From: Prorocentrum cordatum
Taxonomy: Eukaryota; Sar; Dinophyceae; Prorocentrales; Prorocentraceae
Length of the DNA stretch: 64,000 bases
Direction: 5' to 3'
Assembly (NCBI GenBank): GCA_963575745.1
Contig: CAUYUJ010018550.1
Span: forward strand, 62,001 to 126,000
Under the pieces are notes generated by a model. That model was not told where the DNA came from. It saw only the letters and a program-made list of their open reading frames with translations, and did not search any database. This document shows positions 29,128 through 40,998 of the stretch, piece by piece (positions within the stretch are counted from its first letter, which is position 1; every line of letters begins with the position of its first letter). Both the position numbers and the translations under genes were made by a program.

Positions 29128-29285
29128 GCTGCCTCGCCGACATCGGCGACCAGACGGACTCCACCGTCTGACGCGCGGCGCCCCGGCTTGAGCGCGCGGG
29201 ACGGGCCTGCCCATTTTGGGCCGCCCCGCGCGCGCACGCCGCGGCCGCGCTCGGAGACAGCTCGCTAGCGCGCGAGCGGGAGAAT
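29128..29285 (+). repeat. Split direct repeat B2 (right end of the element)
   Basis: 158 bp, same as B1. It runs straight into (ATC)n. Confidence 0.9.
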
Positions 29286-29563
29286 CATCATCATCGCCAT
29301 CATCAACATCATCATCATCATCATCATCATCATCGCCATCATCAACATATCGAGCTCACAATCGATCTCACTATCGATATCACTATCGATCTCGCTATCG
29401 ATCTCACTTTCGATCTCCCAATCGATCTCACAATCGATCTCACAATCGATCTCACATTCGGTCTCACATTCGGTCTCACTGTCGATCTCACAATCGATCT
29501 CACAATCGACATCATCATCATCATCATCATCATCATCTTCGTCAACATCAACGTCATCATCAT

Positions 29564-29615
<52 letters not shown>

Positions 29616-29627
29616 GCCATCATCAAC

Positions 29628-29659
<32 letters not shown>

Positions 29660-29690
29660 CACCATCATCATCATAATCATCGGGGACCAT
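29286..29690. repeat. (ATC)n and 12-bp ATCGATCTCACA repeats
   Basis: Same repeat types as 18568-18787, in the order (ATC)n, 12-bp units (29348-29510), (ATC)n. Open frames give poly-His, poly-Met/Asp or SIVR repeats only. Confidence 0.95.
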
Positions 29691-29696
29691 CACTAT

Positions 29697-29893
29697 CGGG
29701 ACACCGACGGGACACCGACGGGACACCGGCGGGACACCGCGCGCCACCAGCCGCCCGGAAGAGACACATTTGGTCCGGCCGCGCCTCAGCCACAGGGACA
29801 CCGACGGGACACCAGCGGGACACCGGCGGGACACCGCGCGCCACCGGCCGCCCGGTGGAGAATCATTTGGTCCGGCCGCGCCTCAGCCACAGG
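29697..29893. repeat. Tandem duplication of about 98 bp with inner 10-bp repeats
   Basis: Two copies, each starting with GGGACACCGACGGGACACC repeats and ending GGTCCGGCCGCGCCTCAGCC. The inner unit GGGACACCG(A/G)C repeats three to four times. Confidence 0.85.
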
Positions 29894-30039
29894 AGACTTT
29901 CCTCTCGCCCGCCCACGCAGCTTCGCCTCGCCCGCACGCACGGCACGCACGAACACGAAACCGAAATCGATTTCTCGGTAGGGGGGCTCTCCGTTCCACT
30001 TCGATCTCACCCCCTCACCTCCGACAGATAAAACAGAAG

Positions 30040-30135
30040 GTTTTGGAGGTCCGCGTGGATTTCTCGGTCCAGCCGTAGGACCCCTCCCTGGCGCGCAAAA
30101 GCGCGCCAGGGGCGGCGCCGGAGACACAGCCAGTG
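30040..30135. mobile_element. Foldback repeat, GGTCCGCG family, copy 1 (degenerate)
   Basis: Starts GGAGGTCCGCGTGGATTTCT and holds a strong hairpin, CCTGGCGCGC-AAAA-GCGCGCCAGG (30089-30112). Related by its leading phrase and layout to 40304-40472 and 41925-42030. Confidence 0.45.
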
Positions 30136-30367
30136 GGGTCCATTGCCGATCCAAGAAATCCGCTCGGACCTCCGAAAGGTTGTGCTTCTCTGGTGCTTAC
30201 GTTATGCTGATGTGGTGCTTACGATGCCTCCCCGACCTGGAGATTGCATGTGCCTTGAGCGAGACGCCGCGAAAAGCAGGGGGACCGCACTGCCAGGACG
30301 GCCCTTCCTGGCTCCTCTGGTGGTGGTGGCGGTTGTGGTGGTGCCGCTCCTTGTTGCATGCTCGCAG

Positions 30368-30424
30368 GAAAAGGCCACGCTGAGCTTCGCCCTGAAGAAG
30401 CTCAAATTCACAGACAAGGCTTAA
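30368..30424 (+). CDS. Last exon of the EF-hand-like repeat gene (inferred)
   Basis: Reads EKATLSFALKKLKFTDKA then a TAA at 30422. It matches ERATLEYALKTYKFTPKA of the first repeat at about 12 of 18 residues. It follows an AG acceptor at 30366-30367 after a pyrimidine-poor GTGGTGG tract. Joining the codon that ends at 18033 (donor GA) to this exon restores DGKGVTET-EKATL exactly in phase 0. The intron would be 12.3 kb and contain the whole YR retrotransposon. Alternatively this is a stray exon of a paralogue. Confidence 0.5.
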   Translation, partial: EKATLSFALKKLKFTDKA

Positions 30425-30584
30425 GTCGGGCCTGTACCTCTACAGGAGGAATCTTCAAAAGCAGTTCAAAGATCGTCCGGGGACGATCTTTCGACTACTG
30501 TCTGACTACCCTTTTGAGCATTTTCAGAGTATGTTTTTTTTGTTCGTCCAAGATCCGCCGGTAGCGGGACGTGCACGGCCTAAG

Positions 30585-30740
30585 ACGAGGCCCGGCAGTT
30601 CATGGAGGATTCGCTCCGGGACGTCAAGACGGTCACGCCGCGGCATCGGCCGCCCAGGGCGGAGGAGGCCGAGGAGCAGCTGCCCAGGTCGAAGGAGGAG
30701 GCCGAGCCCTCCCTCGGGTCGGGGGGGAGCACGGGATGAG
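30585..30740 (+). CDS. Possible coding exon, function unknown
   Basis: After an AG at 30583-30584 the frame reads EARQFMEDSLRDVKTVTPRH, then RPPRAEEAEEQLPRSKEEAE, before dissolving into GGA repeats. It is charged and helical and looks protein-like, but no family is recognised. It lies 850 bp upstream of the first supported USP39-like exon on the same strand and could be a variable N-terminal exon of that gene. Confidence 0.25.
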
Positions 30741-30860
30741 GAGGAGGCAGGAGGCAGGAGGAGGAGGAGGAGGGGAAGAAGGAGGAGGAGGAGGAGGAGG
30801 AGGAGAGATGAGGAGGAGGAGGCGGACGCTGAGGTCGACGACGAGGACGAGGGTCGACAG
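30741..30860. repeat. (GGA)n tract
   Basis: GGA/GAAGGA repeats. Confidence 0.9.
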
Positions 30861-31584
30861 GGGGTTGGTGCAATAGATTTGGTGCAATAGATTTGTGGGG
30901 TTGCAATAGATTCGGGGCGTGCAATACATTCTAGGGCGCAGATGTGTTGCTGGATTTTTGCTTGCCGGGCCGAGAATCAGCTGGATCAGAGGGAGTTCCA
31001 GGGTTGTCCACGGTTCGATCGATTCGATGATGCGTGCCGATGCCGTTGCATGCGCGCGGCATCGATCGATTCGATTCCGCTCCCCCGAGGTCGGCTTCCT
31101 CCTCAACGACGGACGAGCGTTGGGGTTCGATTCGGTCCATTTGCAAGGGCAGCCCTCGGACAGGCACGGGGCTTGACTTGACCCCCAGCCACCAACAGCC
31201 TCGAGAACAATACGGGAGCGATCTGCCGACCCAGACGCCCACAGCCCGTCTTGCGGCGATGCCGAGGCCAGAGGGAGGCCGTTGCACGGCGGAGGCCAGT
31301 GCACAACCCGTACCGCTCCCGGGCCCGCCCGCTCTTCTTCTGGGTGCTGCCAAAGGTGGCCCGGGCCCAAGGCGTGATCCTCGCGTCGTGTTTCGGTGCC
31401 GCTGGGCCTCTTCAAGACCCTCGTGAGGAGGAGGAGGAGGCGGAGGAGGAGGAGGGTGCCCTGAGGTCACCTGGACCTGCCTGGAAATCCTGGGGGCACC
31501 TCGGGCCAGAGACACCTCCGGCAGCGCCCGGAGCTCCGCCCTCGGCTTGTCGGCCCCCGCTCCCGTGGCCCCTCCCCCCTGCAG
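30861..31584. other. Spacer or intron, no gene seen
   Basis: Contains GTGCAATAGATTTGG-type short repeats (30862-30930), CGATTCGAT-rich DNA (31015-31075) and a GGA tract near 31425-31450. It ends in CTCCCCCCTGCAG, a good splice acceptor for the next exon. Confidence 0.5.
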
Positions 31585-31649
31585 GCCAGGCGGGCGCGCG
31601 CCGACGTGGCCCAGCGCACGGACTGCCCCTACCTGGGTACAATCAACAG
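31585..31649 (+). CDS. USP39: USP39/Sad1-like splicing factor, exon with CPYLGTINR
   Basis: The exon reads [20 protein letters not shown] then N and the first two bases of R. The CPYL.TINR motif is the conserved start of the USP39/Sad1/Snu66-associated ZnF-UBP region. USP39 is an enzymatically inactive ubiquitin-protease relative in the U4/U6.U5 tri-snRNP, where it is needed for spliceosome assembly in the nucleus. The exon begins after CTGCAG at 31579-31584 and ends in AACAG before GCTTGT, a GC donor. Phase 2 here fits the 40613 exon exactly (AG plus G gives Arg). The intron between them is 8963 bp. Family assignment rests on four in-phase exons that together follow USP39 order. The upstream N-terminal exons are not found. 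Confidence 0.75.
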
Positions 31650-31699
31650 GCTTGTCTCTCCTCCTGCTCTTGCTGCCTCTTCAGACTTCGGGGAGCAAA

Positions 31700-34690
31700 G
31701 GCCCACACACACACACACACACACGCACAGACACGCACACGCACAGACACGCGCACACGCACACGCACACGCACACGCACACGCACACGCACACGCACAC
31801 GCCCACGCTCACGCTCACGCTCACGCTCACGCTCACGCTCACGCTCACGCACACGCCCACGCCCACGCCCACGCACACGCCCACGCACACGCTCACGCAC
31901 ACGCTCACGCTCACGCACACGCCCACGCACACGCACACGCTTACGCTCACGTTTACGCTCACGCTCACGCTCACGCTCACGCTCACGCTCACGCTCACAC
32001 TCACGCTCACGCACACGCTCACGCTCACGCACACGCACACGCACACGCACACGCACACGCCCACGCACCCTCACCCGCACCCGCACGTGCACGCGCACGC
32101 GCACTCGCACTCGCACACGCACACGCACACGCATCCGCACCATCACCCGCACGCGCACGCGCACGTGCACGCGCACGCACACACGCACACGCCCACGCCC
32201 ACGCCCACGCCCACGCACACGCGCACGCGCACGCACACGCACACGCACACGCACGCGCACACGAACACGCACACTTACATGAACACGCACACGCACACGC
32301 ACACCACACGCACACGCACACGCACGCGCACGCGCACGCGCACGCGCACGCGCACGCGCACGCGCACACGCACACGCACACACGCACACACACGCACACG
32401 CACACGCACACGCGCGCACGCGCACGCGCACGCGCACGCACACGCACACGCACACCCACACGCACACGCACACGCGCATACACACGCGCACGCACACGCG
32501 CACGGACGCGCGCACGGACGCGCGCACGGACGCGCGCACGGACGCGCGCACGGACGCGCACGGACGCGCAAGGACGCGCACGGACGCACACGGACGCACA
32601 CGGACGCACACGGACGCATTCGGACGCACACGGACGGACATGGACGCACACGGACGCACATGGCCACACACGGACGCACACGGACGCACACGGACACGGA
32701 CGCACACGGACGCACACGGACGCACACGGACGCACACGAACGTTCACGAGCGCACACGGATACACGCGGACGCATACGGACGCACACGGACGCACACGGA
32801 CGCACACGGAGGACGCAGACGGACGCACACGGACGCACACGACCACACACGGCCACACACGGACACACGGCCACACACGGACACACACGGACACACACAC
32901 ACACACGGACACACACACGGACACACACGGACATTTACGGACACACACGGGCACACTCTGACATTTATGGACACACACGGACACACACACACACGGACAT
33001 GCACGGACATTTACGGACACACACTGACATTTACGGACACACACGGGCACACACGGGCACACACACAGGCACACACAGACACACACACAGACACACACAG
33101 AGACACACACAGAAACACACACAGACACACACACAGAGACACACACAGAGGCATACATACAGGCACACACAGCGACACACAGAGACACACAGAGGCACAC
33201 ACAGAGACACACACAGGCACAAACACAGAGAGACACACACAGACACACACAGACACACACAGACACACACAGACACACACGGGCACACACAGACGCACAG
33301 ACGCACAGACACACAGGCACACACAGGCACACATAGACACACACACAGACACACACACAGCCACACAGACACACACGGACACACAGGCACACACACAGAC
33401 ACACACAGACACACACAGACACACACACAGACACACACAGACACACACAGACACACAGACACACACAGGCACACACAGGCACACACACACCCACACACAC
33501 AGACACACACACACACCCACATACAGGCACACACACACACCCACACACACCCACGCACCCACACACAGGCACACAGAGGCACACAGAGGCACACATATTC
33601 ACCCAGAGGCACACAGATGGACACAGAGGCACACAGAGGCACACAGAGACACACAGAGGCACACAGAGGCACACAGAGACACACAGAGGCACACAGAGGG
33701 ACATAGAGACACACAACGACACACAGAGGCACACAGAGGCACACAGATGGACACAGAGGCACACAGAGAGGCACACAGAGACACACAGAGAGGCACACAG
33801 AGACACACAGAGGCACACAGAGGCACACAGAGACACACAGAGGCACACAGAGGCACACAGAGGCACTCAGAGGCACACAGAGGAACACAGAGGCACACAG
33901 AGGCACACAGGGGCACACAGAGGCACACACAGGCACACAGAGGCACACAGAGGCGCACAGGAGCACACAGAGGCACACAGAGGCACACAGAGGCACACAG
34001 AGGCACACAGAGGCACACAGAGGAACACAGAGGCACTCAGAGGCACACAGAGGAACACAGAGGCACACAGAGGCACACAGGGGCACACAGAGGCACACAC
34101 AGGCACACAGAGGCACACAGAGGCGCACAGGAGCACACAGAGGCACACAGAGGCACACAGAGGCACACAGAGGCACACAGAGGCACACAGAGGAACACAG
34201 AGAGGCACACAGAGAGGCACACAGAGACACACAGAGACACACAGAGGCACACAGAGGCACACAGAGGCACACAGAGGCACACAGAGGCACACAGTGGCAC
34301 ACAGTGGCACTCAGAGACACACAGAGGCACACAGAGACACACAGAGACACAAAGGCACACAGAGGCACACGGAGACACACAGAGACGCACAGAGACACAC
34401 AGAGACGCACAGAGACACACAGAGACACACAGAGACACACAGAGACACACAGAGACGCACAGAGACACACAGAGACACACACCCTCACACACCCACACAC
34501 ACACACCCACACACACCCACACACACACACCCACACACACCCACACACACACGCACACCCGCACACACACCCACAGCCCCAGACACACCCACACACACCC
34601 ACACACACCCACACACCCCCACTCACCCCCACACACCCCCACACAACCCCACACCCCCACACACCCCCACACACACCCACACACACACCC
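31700..34690. repeat. 3-kb CA-type microsatellite and 10-bp minisatellite array
   Basis: Successive blocks: CACGCA/CGCTCA 6-mers (31710-32500), GCGCACGGAC 10-mers (32500-32580), ACGCACACGG 10-mers (32580-32880), ACACACAG variants (32880-33560), AGGCACACAG 10-mers (33560-34480) and ACACACCC (34480-34700). All long open frames here, up to about 700 codons on either strand, encode only HT, RV or CV repeats and are not genes. It lies in the inferred first intron of the USP39-like gene. Confidence 0.97.
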
Positions 34691-34759
34691 ACACACCCCC
34701 ATCCTTGTTCCTTATTTGAATATACCCCCACCTACCTCGTATTGCGGCCGATAGCGACC

Positions 34760-35225
34760 CAATCCGGGACCCCCCATCCGGACTGTAAAACATCAATACA
34801 AAGTAGCCGTTTTTCTTCTCAACATCGTCTGTCTTGTCGTCGACGATGCGAAAAGCGTGGCAGGAATGGGACGCGGCGCACATCCCGCGCGGCAGTCAAT
34901 CTGGGCCCGCCCATCCTGACTGCAAAAAATAAATACAAAGTCTTCGTTTTTTCCTCTCAGCATGGCCTGCCTTGTCGCCGACGGTGCGAAACATGTGGCA
35001 GCAATGGGACGCGGCGCACATATGGGACGCGGCGCGCATCGCGCGCGGCCGTCAATCTGGGCCCGCCCATCCTGACTGTAAAAATCAATACAAAGTCTCC
35101 GCTCTTTCCACTCAGCATGGCTTGCCTTGTCGCCGACGGTGCGAAATATGTGGCAGGAATGGGGCGCAGCGCACATCGCGCGCGGACGTCCATGCGGGCT
35201 GCGGGCCCTCCCATCCTGATTATGA
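34760..35225. repeat. Satellite of about 150 bp, three units
   Basis: Units share ATCCTGACTGTAAAAAT-like and CATGGC-TGCCTTGTCG phrases, then GGCAG-AATGGGACGCGGCGCA and CATCGCGCGCGG. Unit ends are near 34900, 35055 and 35190. More units occur at 35945-37700. Confidence 0.8.
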
Positions 35226-35239
35226 AAAACAATACAGAG

Positions 35240-35942
<703 letters not shown>

Positions 35943-35944
35943 CG

Positions 35945-36780
35945 CCAGCACCCAGATTGCGCCAGCATTGTTTCTTATGTTGTGGGAGGGCGGAACGTGT
36001 CCGTTGTTCCTTTCAACATGGCCAGTCTTGTCGTCGACGATGCGAAATGCGTGGCGGGAATGGGACGCGGCGCACATCCCGCGCGGACGTCATGCGGTGT
36101 CCTGGGCTATCCCCCACTCGCACTGAAATGCCCGCGCAGCCCCCAGTTGTGCCACCACTGTTTCTTATGTTGTGGGAGGGCGGGTGGGAATGGACATGCC
36201 ATGCTTGACTCGCTCGAGCTGGCTAGCTTGACACCCCCACCCCCCCCACCCCAGACACCCACACACACCCACACGCCCCCACCCCCCCCCACACATTTTC
36301 AATTCCCCTCATTCCCCCCCCCCCACATCCTTAGTTCTTATCCTAAAGCGCCCCTAAGCCCCCATCTAGCCGGCCGATAGGAACCCCGCCGTCCTAGCTG
36401 TCAAAAATCAATTCAACTTTTCTTCTCGCCAAGATGTCGTCGAGTTGCGAAAAGTGTGGCAGGAATTGAGCGGAATGAACATCGCTTGGGGGCCCTAAGT
36501 GGGTGGTCGCGTCATACTGATCGAAAACAACCATTTGCTCGACAGCCTGGACTTTCTTGTCGTCGACGCTGCGACAAGTGTAGCAGGAATTGGACGCGGC
36601 GCACATCGCGCGCGGACGCCTGGCCAACCCTACGCGGGACCCCCCGTCCTACCTGGCAACAAACATCGCAACGTCGACGTTTTCCTTGCCAACATGTACT
36701 TTCTCCTCGTCGGCGCTGCGAATCGCATAGCGGGAATGGTACGCGGCGCACATCGCGCGGGGAATCTGCTCGTCAATGTG
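35945..36780. repeat. Satellite of about 150 bp, further units
   Basis: Units with GACGCGGCGCACATCGCGCG cores end near 36090, 36620 and 36765, with a degenerate one near 36480. A block with CACACACCC/CCCCCC (36220-36330) interrupts them. Confidence 0.75.
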
Positions 36781-37290
36781 GATTTTCTTGTCGTCGACGC
36801 TGCGGCCCGTCGGGTTGAGGAGCTGGGCGGGCGGCAAGTCATAAAGCTTCAAGCAAGTGCGGTTCGCCGCCGGCGCGCCCATTGTCGTGTCCACGTAGGA
36901 GAGACCTCGTTTTCTCCCCTCCTCCTCGTCGTCCTTCCCCTCCTCCATGCGCTGCAGGAGCGAAGCGATTGGCGGTGCAACGCACGTGGCTGGAATGAGA
37001 CGCGGCGCAGTTCGCGCGTTGGACATGTTGTCGCCGACGATGCAACATGAGAGGTCGGAGCGGGGCGCGGCGTACATCGCGCGCGGTCTTGTTTCCCGTC
37101 GACGTTGCTCAATACGCGGCAGGAATAGGACGCAGCTCGTGTCAAGCGTTGAACGTGTAGCCGCCCGCGATACACGATGGCCGGCAGGCGTCGGACGCGA
37201 CGCATTTGCTTGTTATGTCGTGGGAGGGTGGGTGGGAGTGGACGGAGCGTTCTGGCTCGTTCGAGCTGGCGAACTTGACCCCCCCACACC
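36781..37290. repeat. Segmental duplication, copy 1
   Basis: Matches 37448-37862 from CTTGTCGTCGACGCTGCGGC through TGCAACATGAGAGGTCGGAG to the CA-rich edge. It has about 95 extra bases (36885-36978, containing a TCCTCCTCGTCG tract) that copy 2 lacks. Confidence 0.8.
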
Positions 37291-37447
37291 CCCCCACACC
37301 CCCACGCATCTTTATTTCTCATGAGTAATCACCCCCAAACCCACTTAGCCGGCCGATAGCAACCCCGCCGTCCGAATTGTCAAAAAAAAACAGCGATTTT
37401 TCTCGCCAGCATGTCGTCGACTTGCGAGATGTGCTGCTCGTCAGCAT

Positions 37448-37862
37448 GCATTTTCTTGTCGTCGACGCTGCGGCCCGCCGGGTTGAGATGATGGGCGGGC
37501 GGCAAGCTATAATGCCTCAAGCAAGTGCGGTTCGCCGCCGGCGCGCGTGGTTGGAATGAAACGCGGCGCACTTCGCGCGCTGGACAGGTTGTCACCGACG
37601 ATGCAACATGAGAGGTCGGAGCCGGGCGCGGCGTACATCGCGCGCGGTCTTGTTTCTCGTCGACGTTGGTCAACGCGCAGCAAGAATTGGCCGCAGTTCG
37701 CGTCACGCGCTGAACGTTTAGCCGCCCGCGGTATAAGATGAACGACAGGCGTCGGACGCGCCGCACTTGGTTCTTATGTTGTGGGAGGGCGGGTGGGAGT
37801 GGACGGAGCTCTCTGGCTCGTTCGAGCTGGCTAAGTTGACCCTTCCACACCCCCCCACGCAC
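37448..37862. repeat. Segmental duplication, copy 2
   Basis: Same order as copy 1 without the 95-bp insert. Both copies are made of older satellite units and both end in GGAGGGYGGGTGGGAGTGGA then CA-rich DNA. Confidence 0.8.
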
Positions 37863-40055
37863 CCCCACGCACCCCCACGCACCCCCACGCACCCCCACGC
37901 ACCCCCGCACCCCCACACATCCCCACACACCCCCACGCACGCCCACACACGGCCTCACACCCCCACGCGCCCCCACGCAGCCCCGCACACCCCCACACAC
38001 CCCCGCGCACACACCCACGCACACCCCCACACTCCCCCACACACACCCACACACCGCCACAACACACCACACACCCCACACACCCCACACAACACCCACA
38101 CACCCCCACAACACACCCACCCCACACACACCACACACACGCCCACACACCCACACCCCCACGACACCCCCACACACCTCAACACATCCGCACACACACA
38201 CCCGACACATTCCACACACACACCCCTACGCACCCCCGCACACCAACAACCACCCACACTACCCACACACACACCCACCACCCACCACAACACACGCACA
38301 ACCCACACACACACCCCCAAACACACCCACACACACACCCACACACCCACACACACACACAACCCCCGCACACACACGCACACAAACCCACACACACACG
38401 CACCCGCACTCACACACACCCCCCCCGCACACACACACACACACACCACACACACACATACACCCACACACACACACACCGACCCACATCCCACACGCAC
38501 AAACACCCCGCACACACCACACACCCACACACACACCCACACACACACACACACAACCCACACACCCACACACGCACACCCGCACACGCACGCACCACAC
38601 ACCCACACATCGCACATCACGCAACACACACCACACACACACACGCACGCACGCACATACGCACACACACGAAGCACACACGCACCACGCACCGCATACT
38701 CGAACACACGCACAATCGCACCACGCCCACACACGCACACGCACGCACACGCAAACACCCGCACACACTCACACACGCACGCACGCACACGCACACGCGC
38801 ACACCGCACGCCGCACACACGCACGCACGCACACACGCACACACTCAACACACGCACACGCACACACGCACACACGCACACACGCACACACGCACACACG
38901 CACACACGCGCACACGCACACACGCACACGCGCACACGCGCACACACGCACGCACGCACGCGCGCACACGCGCACGCACGCACACGCGCACACACGCACG
39001 CACGCACGCACGCACGCACACGCGCGCGCACGCGCACACGCGCACACGCGCGCGCACGCGCACGCGCGCACACGCGCGCGCACGCACACACGCACACAGT
39101 CACACGCACGCACGCACGCACGCACGCACACGCGCGCGCACGGGCACACGATCACACGCGTACACGCGCACCAGCACGCGCGCGCGCACGCGCGCACGCG
39201 CGCGCACGCGCGCACGCGCGCGCGCACGCGCACGCGCCACGCACACCCCCCCACACCCCCACGCACGCCCACACACCGCCACACACCCCCACAAACCCGC
39301 ACGCACCCCCACACACACACCCACACCCCCTACACCCCCACACACCACCACACGCCCCACACACCCCCACGCACCCCCACACCCCCCACACCCCCCACAC
39401 CGCACGCAACCCCCACACACACCCACGCACCCCCACACACACACACACCCACACACACACCCACACACACCGACACACACCCACACACACCCACACACAC
39501 CCGCGCAAACACACACGCCCACACACCCACACACACACACCCACACACATCCGCACACACCCGCACACACCCACACACACCCACACACACGCACGCACGC
39601 ACACGCACACACGCACACACGCACACACGCACACACGCACACACGCACACACGCACGCACGCACGCACGCACACACGCACACACGCACACACGCACACAC
39701 GCACACACGCACACACGCACGCACGCACACACGCGCACACGCGCACACGCGCACACTCGCACACGCGCACACGCGTACACGCGCACACGTGCACACGCGC
39801 ACACGCGCGCACGCGCACGCGCCCACGCACACGCACACGCACACGCACACGCACACGCACACGCGCACACGCATGCACGCACGGTTATGCACCCGCACGC
39901 ACGCAAGCGCACGCACACGCACGCGCACGCGCCCACGCACACGCATACGCACACGCACATGCATACGCACACACACGCGCACACACACATACTCACACAC
40001 TCACCCTTTCACACATTCACATACCCTCACACAGATACTACACACCACACACATA
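37845..40055. repeat. CA-type microsatellite block 2
   Basis: CACCCC(A/C)CG, CACACCCA, CACACG and CGCGCACG repeats over 2.2 kb. Frames give HT, PT or VC repeats only. Still inside the inferred USP39-like intron. Confidence 0.97.
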
Positions 40056-40059
40056 TACA

Positions 40060-40165
40060 CACTTGCGGATGTCTTGTGTCGGCGCTGACCCCCCTTTAAC
40101 GGTGCCTCCGTTGCCGCCCCTAGCGCGGTCCGCGCGCCGGGAGAGGGGGTCCGCGCACGTTCATG
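40060..40165. mobile_element. Foldback repeat, GGTCCGCG family, copy 2 (degenerate)
   Basis: Contains GTCGGCGCTGACCCCCC and, 60 bp later, GGTCCGCGCGCCGGGAGAGG, the same parts as in the 40304 copy. Confidence 0.4.
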
Positions 40166-40303
40166 TTGGTGATTGTTGCTCCAAGCACGTCGCCGACACA
40201 TCGCCGATGCATCGGGGGCCTCTGGCCCTATCTCGGTGAACACACGATTATATATATATACATTTATCTAGAGAGAGAGAGAGAGAGAAAACAAAAAAAA
40301 AAA

Positions 40304-40472
40304 CTCAGAGGTCCGCGCGGATTCCTCGGATCGGCGCTGGGCCCCCCTGGCGGCGCCTCTGGCGCCGCCCCTGGCGTGCTCCGCGCGCCAGGGAGGGGAA
40401 TCCAGCGTCGATCCGAGATGTTTTGTGTTGATGGTATTGTTGTTCGATCCAGCGTCGATCCAGCGCGGACCT
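40304..40472. mobile_element. Foldback repeat, GGTCCGCG family, copy 3 (best copy)
   Basis: The left end CTCAGAGGTCCGCGCGGA is mirrored by GCGCGGACCTCAGAG at the right end. A second arm, CTCGGATCGGCGCTGG (40327-40342), is mirrored by CCAGCGTCGATCCGAG (40402-40417). It has no ORF. Non-autonomous foldback (MITE- or introner-like) structure, inside the inferred USP39-like intron. Confidence 0.6.
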
Positions 40473-40612
40473 CAGAGTTTTTGTGTTGATAGTATTGTTG
40501 GTTCCCTGTCGGCGGCCTGCAGCTTCTGCTGTTCCTGCTGCTGCTCCTGCTCCAGGCTGCTGCTTCCACCAGGGGAGGTGGGCTGCCGCAGACAGGGGGG
40601 CCGGCTCCCCAG

Positions 40613-40662
40613 GCACGTGCTCGACTTTGACTTCGAGAAGTTGTGCTGTGTGTCACTGTCTG
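40613..40662 (+). CDS. USP39: USP39/Sad1-like splicing factor, exon with VLDFDFEKLC
   Basis: A 50-nt exon reading HVLDFDFEKLCCVSLS. The VLDFDFEKLC motif directly follows CPYLDTINR in USP39. It enters after CCCCAG at 40607-40612 and leaves at TCTG before GCTGGA (GC donor). The phase fits both neighbours: AG+G gives Arg on the left and G+GC gives Gly on the right, making SLSGENVYV. Confidence 0.75.
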
Positions 40663-40998
40663 GCTGGAGCCTCGGAGGTACTTATGCTGTCGATCAGCCT
40701 CCGATCACGACCAGCAGCGCATTCGGCATCTCGCTTACTGCACACGTAAAGCGTCTGCCATCGGCCGCGATCGCCACTCCGTCTTCGCATCCATCCTCGG
40801 AGGGCTCCATTTGCACCCGCGCCGATCCTGGCCAGGCCGATCTCGGGCCCAGGATCGACATATGTGCCTCGACCTGTAGCCTGGCCAGGAGGAGTGCGCA
40901 GGCACCGATCCTGGTCGCAGGGTGGGCGTGATCCTGGTCGGTGCCCGTAGGGATCCGCGCAGGGTCGGCGTGGCCCTGGCGCACCTCTGCACGCCGAG

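Larger units (their letters stand above)
18788..29285 (+). mobile_element. Complete tyrosine-recombinase retrotransposon with split direct repeats (PAT/Ngaro-type ends)
   Basis: This 10.5-kb unit has the order A1 - ORFs - B1 - A2 - B2. A1 is 18788-18843 and A2 is 29038-29093 (56 bp, identical by eye). B1 is 28882-29039 and B2 is 29128-29285 (158 bp, identical by eye). This split-direct-repeat arrangement is the known hallmark of PAT and Ngaro elements in the DIRS order, which integrate with a tyrosine recombinase and make no target-site duplication. The B1-A2 junction (GAGAAT then GCTTCTTC) reproduces the expected joint of a circular intermediate. The coding part has a small membrane ORF, a gag-like ORF, and a pol ORF with RT, RNase H, J domain and tyrosine recombinase. 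Both flanks are ATC/ATCGATCTCAC repeats, so it sits inside simple-repeat DNA. Identical repeats suggest recent movement, but one recombinase residue looks mutated. Confidence 0.85.

Noticed and set aside
31547-34754. Very long open frames (up to about 700 codons) on both strands
   Set aside because: They encode only His-Thr, Arg-Val or Cys-Val repeats from CA-type DNA that lacks stops in every frame.
37767-40088. 773-codon open frame of HTPTHP repeats
   Set aside because: Pure microsatellite translation with no domain or composition like a protein.
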